The notes under the pieces are model-generated. The model ran no database searches. It saw nothing but the letters and a program-made list of their open reading frames with translations, and was not told the DNA's origin. Below, in pieces: positions 49,167 through 59,643 of a stretch of 64,000 bases of DNA. Position numbers and translations under genes: made by a program. Position 1 is the first letter of the stretch, and every line of letters begins with the position of its first letter. Origin of the DNA: Pycnococcus provasolii (Eukaryota > Chlorophyta > Pseudoscourfieldiophyceae > Pseudoscourfieldiales); NCBI GenBank assembly GCA_049487715.1, contig CP150548.1:1-64000 (forward strand), in the 5' to 3' direction.

Positions 49167-51515
49167 TTACGCTGCGGCAGTCTGTGTCTTGATGACCTCA
49201 GCCTGGACGTGCGGCGGGCACACCTCGTAGCGGTCGAGCTCCATCGTGTACGACGCGCGGCCCTTTGACATGCCGCGCAGCGTGCTGACGTACTGGAACA
49301 TCTCAGACAGAGGCACGCTCGCCTGAACAGTCTTCAAGCCACCGGGACGCTCTCCGAGCTTGTCCACCAAGCCGCGTCGCGAGTTCAGGTCGCCAATCAC
49401 GTCGCCCATGCTCTCCTCCGGTGTGATCACCTCCACCTTCATGATCGGCTCCGTCAGCTGCGGTCCCGCGCCGAGAACGCCCTCCTTGAAGGCGTTGCGC
49501 GCCGCAATCTCGAATGCAAGCACGCTCGAGTCGACGTCGTGGTAGCTTCCGTCGAACAGCGTCGCGCGCATGTCGCAGACGGGGAACCCTGCAATTGGGC
49601 CAGAGTCCATGCAGGACTCGAGTCCCTTCGCCACGCCGGGGATGTACTCCTTCGGCACAACACCACCCTTGATGTCCGAGACGAACTCGAAGCCCAAGCC
49701 AGGCTCGAGCGGCTCGAAGCGAACCCTGATGTCCGCGAACTGTCCGCTTCCTCCGCTCTGCTTCTTGTGCGTGTAGCGCACCTCGTGTGTCTTGCTGATT
49801 GCCTCGCGGTAGTTCACCTGCGGCTCGCCGACGTTGCACTCAACCTTGAACTCGCGCTTGAGGCGGTCGACGATAATCTCGAGGTGAAGCTCGCCCATTC
49901 CTGCAATAACCGTCTGGCCAGTCTGGTCGTCGCGCGCGTACGTGAACGACGGATCCTCCGCCGCGAGCTTGTTGAGTCCCATGCCCATTTTGTCGAGGTC
50001 AGCCTTCGTCTTAGGCTCGATAGAAACCTTGATGACAGGCTCGGGGAAGTCCATGCGCTCGAGCACCATCGGCGCGCTCGCATCGCAGAGCGTGTCTCCC
50101 GTTGTGGTGTCCTTCAGGCCGACGACGGCGATGATGTCGCCCGCGCGCGCCATCTTGCGCTCCTCGCGATCCTTGGCGTGCATCTCGAGAATGCGTCCGA
50201 TGCGCTCGCGCTTGCCCTTCACGTTGTTCAGCACGCTCGTGCCAGCAGCCACCTGGCCGCTGTACACGCGGCAGAAGGTGAGCACTCCCACGTAGGGATC
50301 CGTCATAATCTTGAAGGCGAGCGCGGCAAATGGCTCCTCGTCGTCAGCCTTGCGAGTCACCTTCTCGTCGCTCTCGGGCGACTTGAAGCCCTCGTTGTCG
50401 GGCAGGTCGACCGGGCTGGGCAGGTAGTCAACGACGGCGTCGAGCAGAGGCTGCACACCCTTGTTCTTGAAAGCCGAGCCGCAGAGCATGGGAACGAAGT
50501 CGTTCGCAAGCGTTCCCTTGCGGATGAGCGCCTTGAGCTCGTCGAGCGACGGCTCCTCGCCCTCGAAGTACTTCTCCATCGCAGCCTCGTCCTGCTCGAC
50601 GACAATCTCGATGAGCTTCTCGCGCCACTCCTGCGCCTGCTCTTGCAGGTCGTCGCGGATGTCCACCACATCGAAGGCAGCACCGAGCTCCTCACCCTGG
50701 TTCCAGACGATTTCCTTCATCTGCACGAGGTCGATGACGCCCTCGAACTCCTCCTCCGCGCCAATGGGAAGCGTCAAAGGCAGGGGCACGCATCCGAGCA
50801 TGTCCTCCACCATGTCACGGCATCGGTAGAAGTTGGCGCCCATGCGGTCCATCTTGTTGACGAAAAGCATGCGCGGGACGCCGTACTTGTCCGCCTGGCG
50901 CCACACAGTCTCCGACTGCGGCTCAACGCCGGCGACGCTGTCAAGGCAGCACACGGCGCCGTCGAGCACGCGGAGGGCACGCTCCACCTCGAGTGTGAAG
51001 TCGACGTGCCCAGGCGTGTCGATGATGTTGATGCGGTGGTCCTTCCACGCGCACGTCGTCGCGGCGGACGTGATTGTGATACCGCGTTCCTGCTCCTGCT
51101 CCATCCAGTCCATGGTGGCGCCACCCTCGTGCACCTCCCCGATCTTGTACGACTTTCCCGTGTAGTACAGGATGCGCTCCGTGGTGGTTGTCTTCCCGGC
51201 GTCAATGTGCGCCATGATACCGATGTTGCGATACTTTTCAAGCGGCACGATACGCTTCTCATCTGGAAAGGAAAATTAAAGTTGAAGTGAACATAGTTGT
51301 GAATGTGAGTGAAAAGGAGAAAGGCTTTCTTTCATTCATGTGGGGGGCAAAAGTCATGATTGTCATCCTGATGACAGAAACGAAGACGCACCTGCTTCAT
51401 CCGCCGCACGCACCGCGGTATGTCGGCGAGGCACACGCGAAGGCGTGGTGGAGGAGGCACGGCGCGGTGCCACCTTCTGGTGCACGTTGAGTGAGCGCGA
51501 GTGGGCGAGGGACAT
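49167..51515 (-). CDS. EFG: Elongation factor G, chloroplast type
   Basis: Two exons: 51515-51392 and 51262-49167, intron 129 bp (GCAG|GTGCGT to TTTCCAG|AT), phase matched, 739 residues. Exon 1 encodes the basic, Ser/Thr-rich transit peptide starting [14 protein letters not shown]; without it the main frame has only GTG. The GTPase domain has the P-loop [29 protein letters not shown] and NKMD. Domains II-V follow with YRNIGIM at the N-terminus and GRIAGMG-like C-terminal elements such as [12 protein letters not shown]. It drives ribosome translocation in the plastid. A 583-residue antisense frame is a shadow. Confidence 0.95.
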
Positions 51516-51846
51516 GGCGTTAAAGTAATGAGGGGAAAGGAGAGGAGGGGGGGCGTCCCCACAAGGGGGGGGGGGACGAGACGGATATGTGGCGCCTGGG
51601 GCTGCCGCCGGGCCCCGAGAGAGTCGCGGAATCCGCACGACTGGCTGCGAGGTGCAAGATGCCACATCGTGGGGCGGAGAGGAGAGCGAGGGCCCCTCTC
51701 CTCTCACTTTCCTTTCCTCTCCTCCCTCCCCTACACGAGGAGTCGGGACTTCCTCGACCAGGAGAGCAGGTGCAAAGAATCCCCTCTGAGATTCTTGGAG
51801 AGCCAAGGGTTGTGGATAGGGTAAACTCATTCAAGGCATTCGACTG
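51516..51846. promoter_or_regulatory. Divergent promoter region
   Basis: Separates the EF-G and amidase starts. G runs at 51548-51556 and 51567-51577. No coding signal. Confidence 0.5.
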
Positions 51847-53457
51847 ATGCCTCGCATTGCATTCGGGGTTTGTTCCCCCATGCATCTCTCCTCTGCTGTT
51901 CCTTTCGTCCAGTTCTCTGCCACCTGGCTGTTTGTTTCGTCTTTTTCGTTTCTTACACCTGTAGGTGTAGGTGTACTCTCATGTCGCAGTAGGCGTACTG
52001 GGATGATCCCAGGTCGCACGCGATTAGGGTCGCGCCTCGTACTCACAGGTGCCGCACGCAACAACACAAGAACGCACGCCTGTTTCACGCTTGCTCGCAC
52101 GACGTACCGCGCAATGGCCACTGCAGCTGCCGCCACAAACAGGTCGTCGGCTGACAGCGCTACGTACTCCGACGAAGCGCTACACGTGCCTACCCAGAAC
52201 AACGAAGGGTACCTCGCCAACCTCTCGTTCGCCGTCAAAGACTGCTTCGACGTCAAGGGAGCTCCCACGGGGTTCGGAAACCCGACGTGGCTCGCGACGC
52301 ACGCGGAATGTCCGCAGACGCACGCCGATGCCGTGCGCATCCTGCTATCAGCTGGCGCGTGCGTTGACGGAAAAACGCACATGGACGAGCTCGCGTACTC
52401 GCTCAACGGAGAGAACGCGCACTACGGAACGCCAGTCAACGTCGCGGCGCCCGCACGCATACCCGGAGGGTCGAGCAGCGGAAGTGCAACGGCGGCGGCG
52501 CGTGGGGACGTCAGCTTTGCGCTCGGAACGGATACGGGAGGCTCCGTGCGCACTCCGGCGGCGTACCAGGGAATCTTCGGACTCAGACCCACGCACGGAC
52601 GCGTGAGCTTGGCAGGATGTCGCCCACTCGCACCGTCGTTCGACACGCCGGGCATACTCGCGAAGGACTTTCGGACGTTCCACGCGGCGAGCTTGTGCCT
52701 GATTGGCTGTGAAAAAGACGAGGTGGTGCGCGAACTGTCCGCCTCCGACGACGACGAGCAGCTGCTGCCGCCGCTCGTCTGGGTGACCGACGCGTTTGAC
52801 ACGCTGTGCTCACGCGAGACGCAGGACACGATTGTGCGCACGCTCGCCGACGCTGGCATCGTCATCAGTGACAAAAGACCGCTGCTTGACGAATCAAGCC
52901 TCACGACGTGGGACGACGCGCTGAGCGCGTTTCGACATCTCCAGGCGATGGAGATCTGGGAGGAGCACGGTGCATGGATTGAAGAGAATCAGCCAAACTT
53001 TGGGCCAGGCACGAGCGATCGGTTTGCGATGGCGCGCGACATGCACGCGGAGCTCGCGACACCCGAGGGTGTCAGTCGGAAGGCGGCGTCGCAGGCGGCG
53101 CGCGACGCAATGACAGAGGCTGTGAAGCGCCTCGTACCCGCGGGAGGCGCGATCGTGATTCCGACCGCACCTGGACCTGCGCCTTTGAAGGCGACGCCGC
53201 CTGACGCACTCAACGCATTCCGCAACGACGTGCTCAAGCTGACGATGGTGTGCGGTCTCTCGCGTGCGCCGCAGGTGACGTTGCCCGCCGGCCTGACGTG
53301 CGAGGCAAACGGGCCACCTGGCTTCCCCGGTGAGCAGCACGGGGAGGCGCCCGTCGGCGTGAGCGTGATCGGCGCGCCAGGTGACGACGTTGCGCTGCTT
53401 CGCGTCGCGTCGAAGATCGCTCAAAAGATCGCTCTTTCATTAAACCATAGACCATAG
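51847..53457 (+). CDS. AMI1: Amidase, AMI1-like
   Basis: 536 residues from the first ATG; the ATG at 52114 (residue 90) is the alternative if the N-terminus is not a targeting sequence. The amidase-signature family triad is intact: Lys in FAVKDCFD, cis-Ser in GGSSSGSA and nucleophile Ser in DTGGSVRTPA. MDELAYSLNGENAHYGTP and TGFGNPTWL match plant AMI1, which hydrolyses indole-3-acetamide to auxin in vitro, and the related amidase region of Toc64. TPR repeats of Toc64 are absent. Substrate in an alga is uncertain. Confidence 0.85.
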   Translation: MPRIAFGVCSPMHLSSAVPFVQFSATWLFVSSFSFLTPVGVGVLSCRSRRTGMIPGRTRLGSRLVLTGAARNNTRTHACFTLARTTYRAMATAAAATNRSSADSATYSDEALHVPTQNNEGYLANLSFAVKDCFDVKGAPTGFGNPTWLATHAECPQTHADAVRILLSAGACVDGKTHMDELAYSLNGENAHYGTPVNVAAPARIPGGSSSGSATAAARGDVSFALGTDTGGSVRTPAAYQGIFGLRPTHGRVSLAGCRPLAPSFDTPGILAKDFRTFHAASLCLIGCEKDEVVRELSASDDDEQLLPPLVWVTDAFDTLCSRETQDTIVRTLADAGIVISDKRPLLDESSLTTWDDALSAFRHLQAMEIWEEHGAWIEENQPNFGPGTSDRFAMARDMHAELATPEGVSRKAASQAARDAMTEAVKRLVPAGGAIVIPTAPGPAPLKATPPDALNAFRNDVLKLTMVCGLSRAPQVTLPAGLTCEANGPPGFPGEQHGEAPVGVSVIGAPGDDVALLRVASKIAQKIALSLNHRP

Positions 53458-54448
53458 GGTAGGAAGGTGGGGAAGGTACATACTGCATATATACTGTCTG
53501 ACTGTAGTCCTATGCACCTTCCTACGACAGTAGGTTCTTTACAGGATCCCCAAAAGGTGATGAGCAAGACGAAGGTGATGAGCAAGACGACGGATGAGAT
53601 GGGAAAGTACCTACCGGGTAGGGGATATTATACCCGGATGATGATGGTTGATGCCATGCTCCAGACCAGAGATCTTGGCACGAAGCGGTATCCCCCCTCT
53701 CGCGCCAACGAAGCGCGAGGCGACGAGCCAGGTCCAGGTGGGGTGCACGTCGCTCTCGCCCAGATGCTTGCCAGACCTTTGAAGTGCGAACACGAACAGC
53801 CGTTGTTAAGGGTACTTCCTACCCGGCCCAGGTGCCAAAGCTCCCTTGCCCTTCCCTCCCTCCCCTCTGACGCGCCCTCCGCTCCCCGCTCCAAACACCA
53901 CGCGACTGCAACGAAGCGCGAACGCTCCTCCGAGCATGGCCCCGGAGGTCAGCTTCGTCGCTCTCTTCGACGGCAGCGACTCGAGTGGCGCCGCGCACAG
54001 GCCGCAAACCATGCAGGTACGAAGAGAACAACCAACACTGGTAACAAAGAGAAAAGGACAGCGCGTGTAGGGAGAGAGGATGAGAAGCTGCTGAGAGAGG
54101 CGGCGAGCAAGGGAAATAAATCATCGCCGGTTTTCGTTTAGGAAACCACCTGCTCCCCTCTTTCCCGCGGCCCGGCGCAGGGTGGTGTTAGATGCCTGCT
54201 TTGTCAAGAAAGCTCTTAAGATGGCACGCCTTAAGGGCAAGGCGCCTTCTTTGTACACGCGTGAGCGCTTGGGTGTTAGAGAAGCGCGTCGAACCATAAC
54301 CACTCTAGATGACCACTAACGAACCAAATACAAAAACACACGAAACAACATACGATAATAATAACAGCGCTCAAAGACGGGGCCGCTTGACCCTGCACGC
54401 GCAGCAGCACTTTTCTCGCACGTGCGCTCGTCAAGCTTGTCGGAACAG
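53458..54448. other. Intergenic region, possible small split gene
   Basis: About 990 bases with no clear gene. A tandem GGTGATGAGCAAGACGA unit repeats at 53559-53594. A small two-exon gene is possible: ATG at 53935 with an in-frame exon ending CAG|GTACGA at 54016, joined to an acceptor after TTTCGTTTAG near 54140 or a later AG near 54192; none gives a protein I recognise. Confidence 0.3.
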
Positions 54449-56425
54449 ATGCTTGGCGAAGACGGACGAAGGAAGCTTAGTGTCGTGATCAACGACGAGG
54501 CGCAGCATGGCGCGGCGACAGGAGGCAGCCGGCCAGTGACACCACAGCTGCAGCCGCCGCCGTTGCGGCCGCCGCCGCAGCCCTCAAACGCGTATGGTGC
54601 ACCAATAGCGCAGCACGTACAGCACCCTCCTCCACCACCACCGTCGAACCTGCAACCGTCGCCGCAACACGCCGCGGCGACCGCAAGACCGAATTCGACA
54701 CCTGAGAAGAGAGTCGCGCCGCCGTCACCCCCCTCGCCGATATTTGACGCGTTTGGGAATAACGGCGCTGCCGTACCCGCCGTTGCCCCCGCCGTTGCCC
54801 CTGTCGCCGCCGCTGCCGCCGGGCACCGCCGAAGCAGAAGTGGCGGCGACTTGCCTTGGGATCCATTCCCAAGCAGTGTTCCGGAGAGCATCACTCCCGA
54901 CGCGCTCGCCGACGCCTTTGCTGCGGACTGCGGCATGATGGGGACACCCTTGCCCGCGGTACTGGTGAGCAGGGTTTCGTCTGCCACCTTTGCAGATCTG
55001 ATATCGGGATCCTCCTCTTCCTCCCCCATGCCGGGGATGCAAGCGTCTGCAGCGCCAGCTCCAGCTGCGCTTCCGTATCCACATGCACAACAACCACTTC
55101 CACTTCCACAAACATCACAACCTCTTCCAGCCGTTAGCGCTGCATTACCTATACAAGGGCAGCCTGCGCGCAATGGCAATAGCGGCGACGCGCCAATCAG
55201 CTGGGAAAATGGCAGGATGCCTGACCCGGTGTTGGCAACTACACAGCCGCCGCAGCAGCAGCAACCGCCGCGGCCTGCACAACAGCCACAATTCCATAAT
55301 CACCAGCAGCGGCAGGAGATGCTACCGCTCGTTGATCCTCGGCTGGAAAGCTGGGTTTGGCCGGATGCTGCTCCTGCGCAGCCCCCTCCCGTGGAGTGGC
55401 ATGCATTCAACGCCGTAGCTGAGCAGCAACCGCTTCCACCTCAGCAGGGCGACATTAGTCTGCTGGGCCTTCAGAAAGGAATCACCTTCACAGGCGCCGA
55501 CGCCGCGGCGGCGAACGACGTGCCGAAGAATGGAGATGCACCAGCCTCAGACGAGCAGGGGAGCGGCTCGCTCGAATTTGGCGCAAATGCCGCGGACTTT
55601 GCGCGTAAGCTCGCCGAGAAGGACAAAAAGCCGGCATGGTATATCCCGTACGAGGAGCTCAGCCTCGGCCAGAAGATTGGGCGCGGGGCTTTCGGGGATG
55701 TGCTCCTGGCGGAGTGGCACGGCACGTCTGTGGCTGTTAAGCGGCTGCAGAACGTGCACCCCTCCGCTCACTCGGACTTCCGCCGCGAGGTGGGCCTTCT
55801 GCACAAGCTTCGGCACCCGAATGTCATCCTCTTCATGGGCGCGTGCACGAGCCCAACGCAAGAGCTGTGCATCATCATGGAACATGCCGCCAACGGAAGC
55901 CTGTACGGCGTGCTCCGTCGCAAGGCGACGATCACGTTCGACGGCGACACCATCGTGCGCTGGGCAACGGAGATGGCGCGTGGCATGAACTACCTGCATA
56001 CGCGTAGCCCTCCGATCCTGCACCGAGACTTGAAATCCGGCAACGTGCTAGTTGACGAGGACTGGCACCTGAGGGTGAGCGACTTTGGCCTTGCGCGCAT
56101 TCGCGCGGGCAGCACATGCCAGACACAGGTGGGCACGTGGGGCTGGATGGCTCCCGAGGTTCTCGAGCATGGGTCGTACGACGAGAAGGCCGATGTCTAC
56201 AGTTACGCCATTGTACTCTGGGAGATGGTAGCGCGTGACGAGCCTTTCAAGGGCATGCACCCGATGCAGGTGGCGAAGGCGGTGGACCGCGGCGAGCGTC
56301 CTCCAATGCCCGCCGCGGAGGATGCATGTCCCAGAGGGTACCGCAGCCTCATTGAGCAGTGTTGGCACTCGAAGCCGCAGGCACGTCCGTCTTTCGAAGA
56401 CATCCTCAAGATGCTCAAGAAGTAG
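54449..56425 (+). CDS. Raf-like serine/threonine protein kinase (CTR1/EDR1-type MAPKKK)
   Basis: ATG at 54449 gives 658 residues; the frame opens with a GTG nine codons earlier. The first 390 residues are low complexity, rich in P, Q, A and S. The kinase domain spans about 400-655: Gly loop IGRGAFGDVLLAEWHG, Lys in VAVKRL, catalytic HRDLKSGNVLV, DFG in VSDFGLARI, and VGTWGWMAPEVLE. HRDLKSGN together with GTWGWMAPE is typical of plant Raf-like kinases such as CTR1 and EDR1. The N-terminal EDR1 domain is not visible. Pathway unknown. Confidence 0.9.
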   Translation: MLGEDGRRKLSVVINDEAQHGAATGGSRPVTPQLQPPPLRPPPQPSNAYGAPIAQHVQHPPPPPPSNLQPSPQHAAATARPNSTPEKRVAPPSPPSPIFDAFGNNGAAVPAVAPAVAPVAAAAAGHRRSRSGGDLPWDPFPSSVPESITPDALADAFAADCGMMGTPLPAVLVSRVSSATFADLISGSSSSSPMPGMQASAAPAPAALPYPHAQQPLPLPQTSQPLPAVSAALPIQGQPARNGNSGDAPISWENGRMPDPVLATTQPPQQQQPPRPAQQPQFHNHQQRQEMLPLVDPRLESWVWPDAAPAQPPPVEWHAFNAVAEQQPLPPQQGDISLLGLQKGITFTGADAAAANDVPKNGDAPASDEQGSGSLEFGANAADFARKLAEKDKKPAWYIPYEELSLGQKIGRGAFGDVLLAEWHGTSVAVKRLQNVHPSAHSDFRREVGLLHKLRHPNVILFMGACTSPTQELCIIMEHAANGSLYGVLRRKATITFDGDTIVRWATEMARGMNYLHTRSPPILHRDLKSGNVLVDEDWHLRVSDFGLARIRAGSTCQTQVGTWGWMAPEVLEHGSYDEKADVYSYAIVLWEMVARDEPFKGMHPMQVAKAVDRGERPPMPAAEDACPRGYRSLIEQCWHSKPQARPSFEDILKMLKK

Positions 56426-56520
56426 AAAAGAGAAAATAATGTAAATGAAAAGTAAAAGTTTGAAACTGTTTTAAAAGTCAATACTGTTCAAATAGATCCA
56501 CAAGGCTATTTATTTTTACC

Positions 56521-57783
56521 TCATTCCGCCTCTGCGGCTGGTTCTGAGGCAGCCGTCGACGCCTCCGGCGCCGTATCACCTCCGGCGCTTTGGCTCTCGC
56601 CCCCACCCTCGGGCGCGATGTGCAGCACGATGGCGGTGCAGTCATCAATCACCTCGCCCTCCTCTTCAATCCACGCGTTTCGGCTCCGCTCGATGAGAGT
56701 GTCGCACGCGAGGGTGAGATCGCCACCGCACTCGTAGATTATTTCCATCACATCGTCATTCTCCAAAAACTCCCATATGCCGTCGGACGCGACTACAATG
56801 TACTGGCCGTCAGAGGCGTCTGCGTATGGCGGGTCGCCGATTTGAAACCTATCAATCTCCGGCTCGCAGATGACGCCGACGCCTCGCCCAATCTCATCTC
56901 CAAACGAGCGGCTCATGCACAGCCCCGGCGTCAAGGGCGAACCACCGCGCCACACGCGCGGTGGCCCGATGTCCTCGCCGTCAATTCTCAGAGGTCGGAC
57001 GATGCCGCCCTTTGCCCTGATGCGCTGCAGCTCACCCGGCAAGGTTGGCTTGTGGTCCAAGGTGAGCGCCTGCGCCGGCTGCCCTGGCACACCTCTCACG
57101 GCGCGGCTGTCTCCCACGTTGCCCGTGCACAGTTTGCCGTCGGCAGTCACGTAAAGCATGCAGCCGGTGCTCCCGCTCGTGCTGAGGTCGAAGCCTTGCC
57201 GGCGCAGCTCGTTGTTTGTGACGTCCGCGGCGCCCTTCATAGCGTCGTCGTACTTGCCCGACTTGAACGCGCTTCCGTTCTGCATGTGCTGAGGAAACCG
57301 CTTTATCAGAAACTGGCTAACTTTTCTTCCATTTTCGCCGTGCCCGTCATACACGCCGACGAAGAGAGCACTTTTCTCCTCGTACGGCACGACGAGCCCT
57401 GCATCCTGGTTCTCCTTTACTGGATTGCCCGGCGACGCACCCGCATGGCTCTTGCCGTGATACCTGACGACTAGTCCGCCCAGAATCGTCGTTCCGTTTG
57501 CAACCTCAATGCGCGGCTCGCTCGTTGACCCGTGCTCGACTCTGCATTGTTGTGAATTTTTGTTTTTGTTTTGTTGTGGGAACGTTGTGGGGTGAAGTCT
57601 GGTCAGCATACAATACATACGCGCGTCCTTCCCGTGAATTCCTTTTGTGGACCCTCGGAGGTTCTTTGCGTGCGCGCGTGCGCGTGCGTGTGCAACGTAC
57701 TTGGTCTTGCGCTTCTGCTTGCGCGCGTTCGGCTGGTTTGCCGCCGGCGAAACCGGCGCGGCCGTCGAGGCGCCGCACCCCAT
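56521..57783 (-). CDS. PP2C protein phosphatase, probably N-myristoylated
   Basis: Start ATG at 57783 gives MGCGAST, a classic N-myristoylation and palmitoylation start. The frame is open through a probable 159-bp intron (57542-57700; donor AA|GTACGT, acceptor TGCAG|A), whose removal in phase gives 367 residues and a normal junction; unspliced it adds 53 odd residues. PP2C motifs in order: KENQDAG, GVYDGHGENG, GKLCTGNVGDSRAV, LTLDHKP, MSRSFGD, VVASDGIWEF and DDCTAIVL, with all metal Asp residues present. It would dephosphorylate Ser/Thr at a membrane. It converges on the Raf-like kinase gene. Confidence 0.92.
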   Translation of the reverse strand: MGCGASTAAPVSPAANQPNARKQKRKTKYVAHARARAHAKNLRGSTKGIHGKDARMYCMLTRLHPTTFPQQNKNKNSQQCRVEHGSTSEPRIEVANGTTILGGLVVRYHGKSHAGASPGNPVKENQDAGLVVPYEEKSALFVGVYDGHGENGRKVSQFLIKRFPQHMQNGSAFKSGKYDDAMKGAADVTNNELRRQGFDLSTSGSTGCMLYVTADGKLCTGNVGDSRAVRGVPGQPAQALTLDHKPTLPGELQRIRAKGGIVRPLRIDGEDIGPPRVWRGGSPLTPGLCMSRSFGDEIGRGVGVICEPEIDRFQIGDPPYADASDGQYIVVASDGIWEFLENDDVMEIIYECGGDLTLACDTLIERSRNAWIEEEGEVIDDCTAIVLHIAPEGGGESQSAGGDTAPEASTAASEPAAEAE

Positions 57784-58263
57784 CACGTATGTCCTATGGT
57801 TAGGGTAAGAGGGTAAAAAGGATACCGGGTAAGAGGCCGGGTACCGGTCGGGGGGGCGTTGCATGACTCATGAGAAGTGCATGTACCGGGTACCGGACGG
57901 AGTGGTTCAGGCAGTCAGGGGAAGGGAAGGGAGCTGTGCCGGTTAGCAAGGCGTGCAAGGTGGCGTGCAAGGTGTACCCGGTAGGATGCGAGGCCTCCCT
58001 CCGCCTCTCCCCTCCCCTCTCCTTGCCCGCTGCAGTGGCAAGTTGCAACCTTCCCCTTCCCTTTTCTTTCCCAGGTGGCTTGGTCAGGTGTGCCGTTACT
58101 TCACTCCGTCGAACAGCTGCTGTCGAAGAAGAAGAAAAGGGCGTTTTGCCGTTTTCACTGTTCGGGGTTGATCATGCGCCGATTCCCGATTCGGGGATTC
58201 CCTTGTCCCTTGCGGGGTAAAGGGAATATAAAGATTCGACAAATTTCTTGTCGTCTGCGCGAT
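57784..58263. promoter_or_regulatory. Divergent promoter region
   Basis: Separates the PP2C and TPR-thioredoxin starts. Bases 57795-57860 have repeated GGGTAC/GGTACC elements with one TTAGGG. The TPR frame is open upstream to 58075 but the ATG at 58264 begins the recognisable protein. Confidence 0.5.
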
Positions 58264-59313
58264 ATGGCCACAAGGCAGGCTGCAAACGAGCTGTACCAGG
58301 CGAAGAGGTACGCCGAGGCGGAAAAGGCGTACGCCAAACTGCTCGAGGATGATAACCTCGACGCGAGCGAAAAGGCGAAACTGCACGCCAACAGGGCGGC
58401 GGCACTCGCCACGGTACTCAAAATCAAGGACGCGGCGCAAGCGGCGGCGGCTGCACTCGCGTGGGATCCCGCGTACGAACGCGCGAAGAGTCGACTCAGC
58501 AAGTACATCACCAAACTCGGCTCGTTCGATGACGCCATACAGGGTGTTAACGACGCGGCGGCGAAGGGTGCCACAGACGAGGTGGCGAATCAACTCAAGA
58601 TTCTCGCCGAGGGACGTGTTCATGGCAACGCGGCGTTCTCTGCCGGCGACTATGCTGCGGCAATTGAAAAGTACTCAAGTGCAATCGACTCGGTAGGCGT
58701 CGACCAACCTGGCGCCGGCCTCCTCTTGTGCAATCGGGCCGCATGCCACTCGAAGCTGGGAAACCACCAAAGAGCACTCGACGACGCAGAGCTCGCGATC
58801 AAATCTGACGACGACTACGTCAAGGCTATAATGAGAAAGGCGATTGCACTCGACGGGCTTGGGATGCGTGACAAGGCGACGGAGACATGGTCTGTGCTTA
58901 GATGGTTCCTGCCCAACGACCCGACGGTTCGCGCGGCTCTCATGAAAGAAGGGCGAAAGAAGGGCGCAGCTCACGCAAGTCTCAGTGATGGGCCGTGGCA
59001 CTTGACGACGTTTGACGACTTCAAGGAATGTCTGCAGAAGGCAAAAGGCTTAGTCGTCGTTGACTTCACCGCTACTTGGTGTGGTCCCTGCAAGCAGGTT
59101 GCACCCGTATTTGTGAACATGGCGAAGGATGCGTCAAACTCCAGCGTGCTCTTCCTGAAGGTTGACGTAGACGAGGTTGAGGATGCTGCACGGTTTGCGA
59201 ACGTGCGCAGCATGCCAACGTTCGTCTTCTACCGCGTCGGGCAAGGTGAGGTTCAGCGCTTCAGCGGTGCGGATTCCGTGCGGTTGAATGCTCTCGTGAG
59301 CCAGCTGCGGTGA
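58264..59313 (+). CDS. TPR-thioredoxin fusion protein
   Basis: ATG at 58264 gives 349 residues. Residues 1-230 contain several tetratricopeptide repeats (YQAKRYAEAEKAYAKLL; GDYAAAIEKYSSAID). A thioredoxin domain starts near 242 with the active site TATWCGPCKQ near residue 272 and the cis-Pro in SMPTFVF. This order matches TDX/HIP-type thioredoxins, where the TPRs dock Hsp70 and the thioredoxin reduces disulfides or acts as a chaperone. Confidence 0.9.
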   Translation: MATRQAANELYQAKRYAEAEKAYAKLLEDDNLDASEKAKLHANRAAALATVLKIKDAAQAAAAALAWDPAYERAKSRLSKYITKLGSFDDAIQGVNDAAAKGATDEVANQLKILAEGRVHGNAAFSAGDYAAAIEKYSSAIDSVGVDQPGAGLLLCNRAACHSKLGNHQRALDDAELAIKSDDDYVKAIMRKAIALDGLGMRDKATETWSVLRWFLPNDPTVRAALMKEGRKKGAAHASLSDGPWHLTTFDDFKECLQKAKGLVVVDFTATWCGPCKQVAPVFVNMAKDASNSSVLFLKVDVDEVEDAARFANVRSMPTFVFYRVGQGEVQRFSGADSVRLNALVSQLR

Positions 59314-59643
59314 CATGTGAGGCCGAGGTGTCTCTGTCAAACACGTGTACCTGTAAGGAAAACGATTAAATTTCACGACCCATCGATGGATCCCCAATGA
59401 GATTTCTGTAGTGCAATCTTCTGGGATGGAACGGATGCCCACCTTGGACCGACCAAAACGTCCTCACCCCCCTGTCCTGCCGACCTGCCCCTGTCCTCTT
59501 CACTCGCATGTCTCCCGCCATGCCAACGCCAACGCCAACTCCAAGTCCGAGCCTGTGCCTGTGCCGCAACCGTGCTCGCTGTGCACACGCAAATCTCCTC
59601 TACCATTCCACCAGCACAACAACCTCGACATAGAGTACTGACG
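59314..59643. other. Intergenic region
   Basis: About 330 bases between two plus-strand genes. Bases 59522-59545 contain CCAACG repeats. No coding signal. Confidence 0.5.

Noticed and set aside
49539-51290. 583-residue open frame antisense to EF-G
   Set aside because: It is the reverse-strand shadow of a conserved, GC-rich coding region; the protein is Leu/His/Val/Arg rich and has no recognisable domain.
54230-54320. Possible tRNA (GGTTCGA B-box-like motif on the minus strand)
   Set aside because: No matching acceptor stem or properly spaced A box; I could not fold a cloverleaf.
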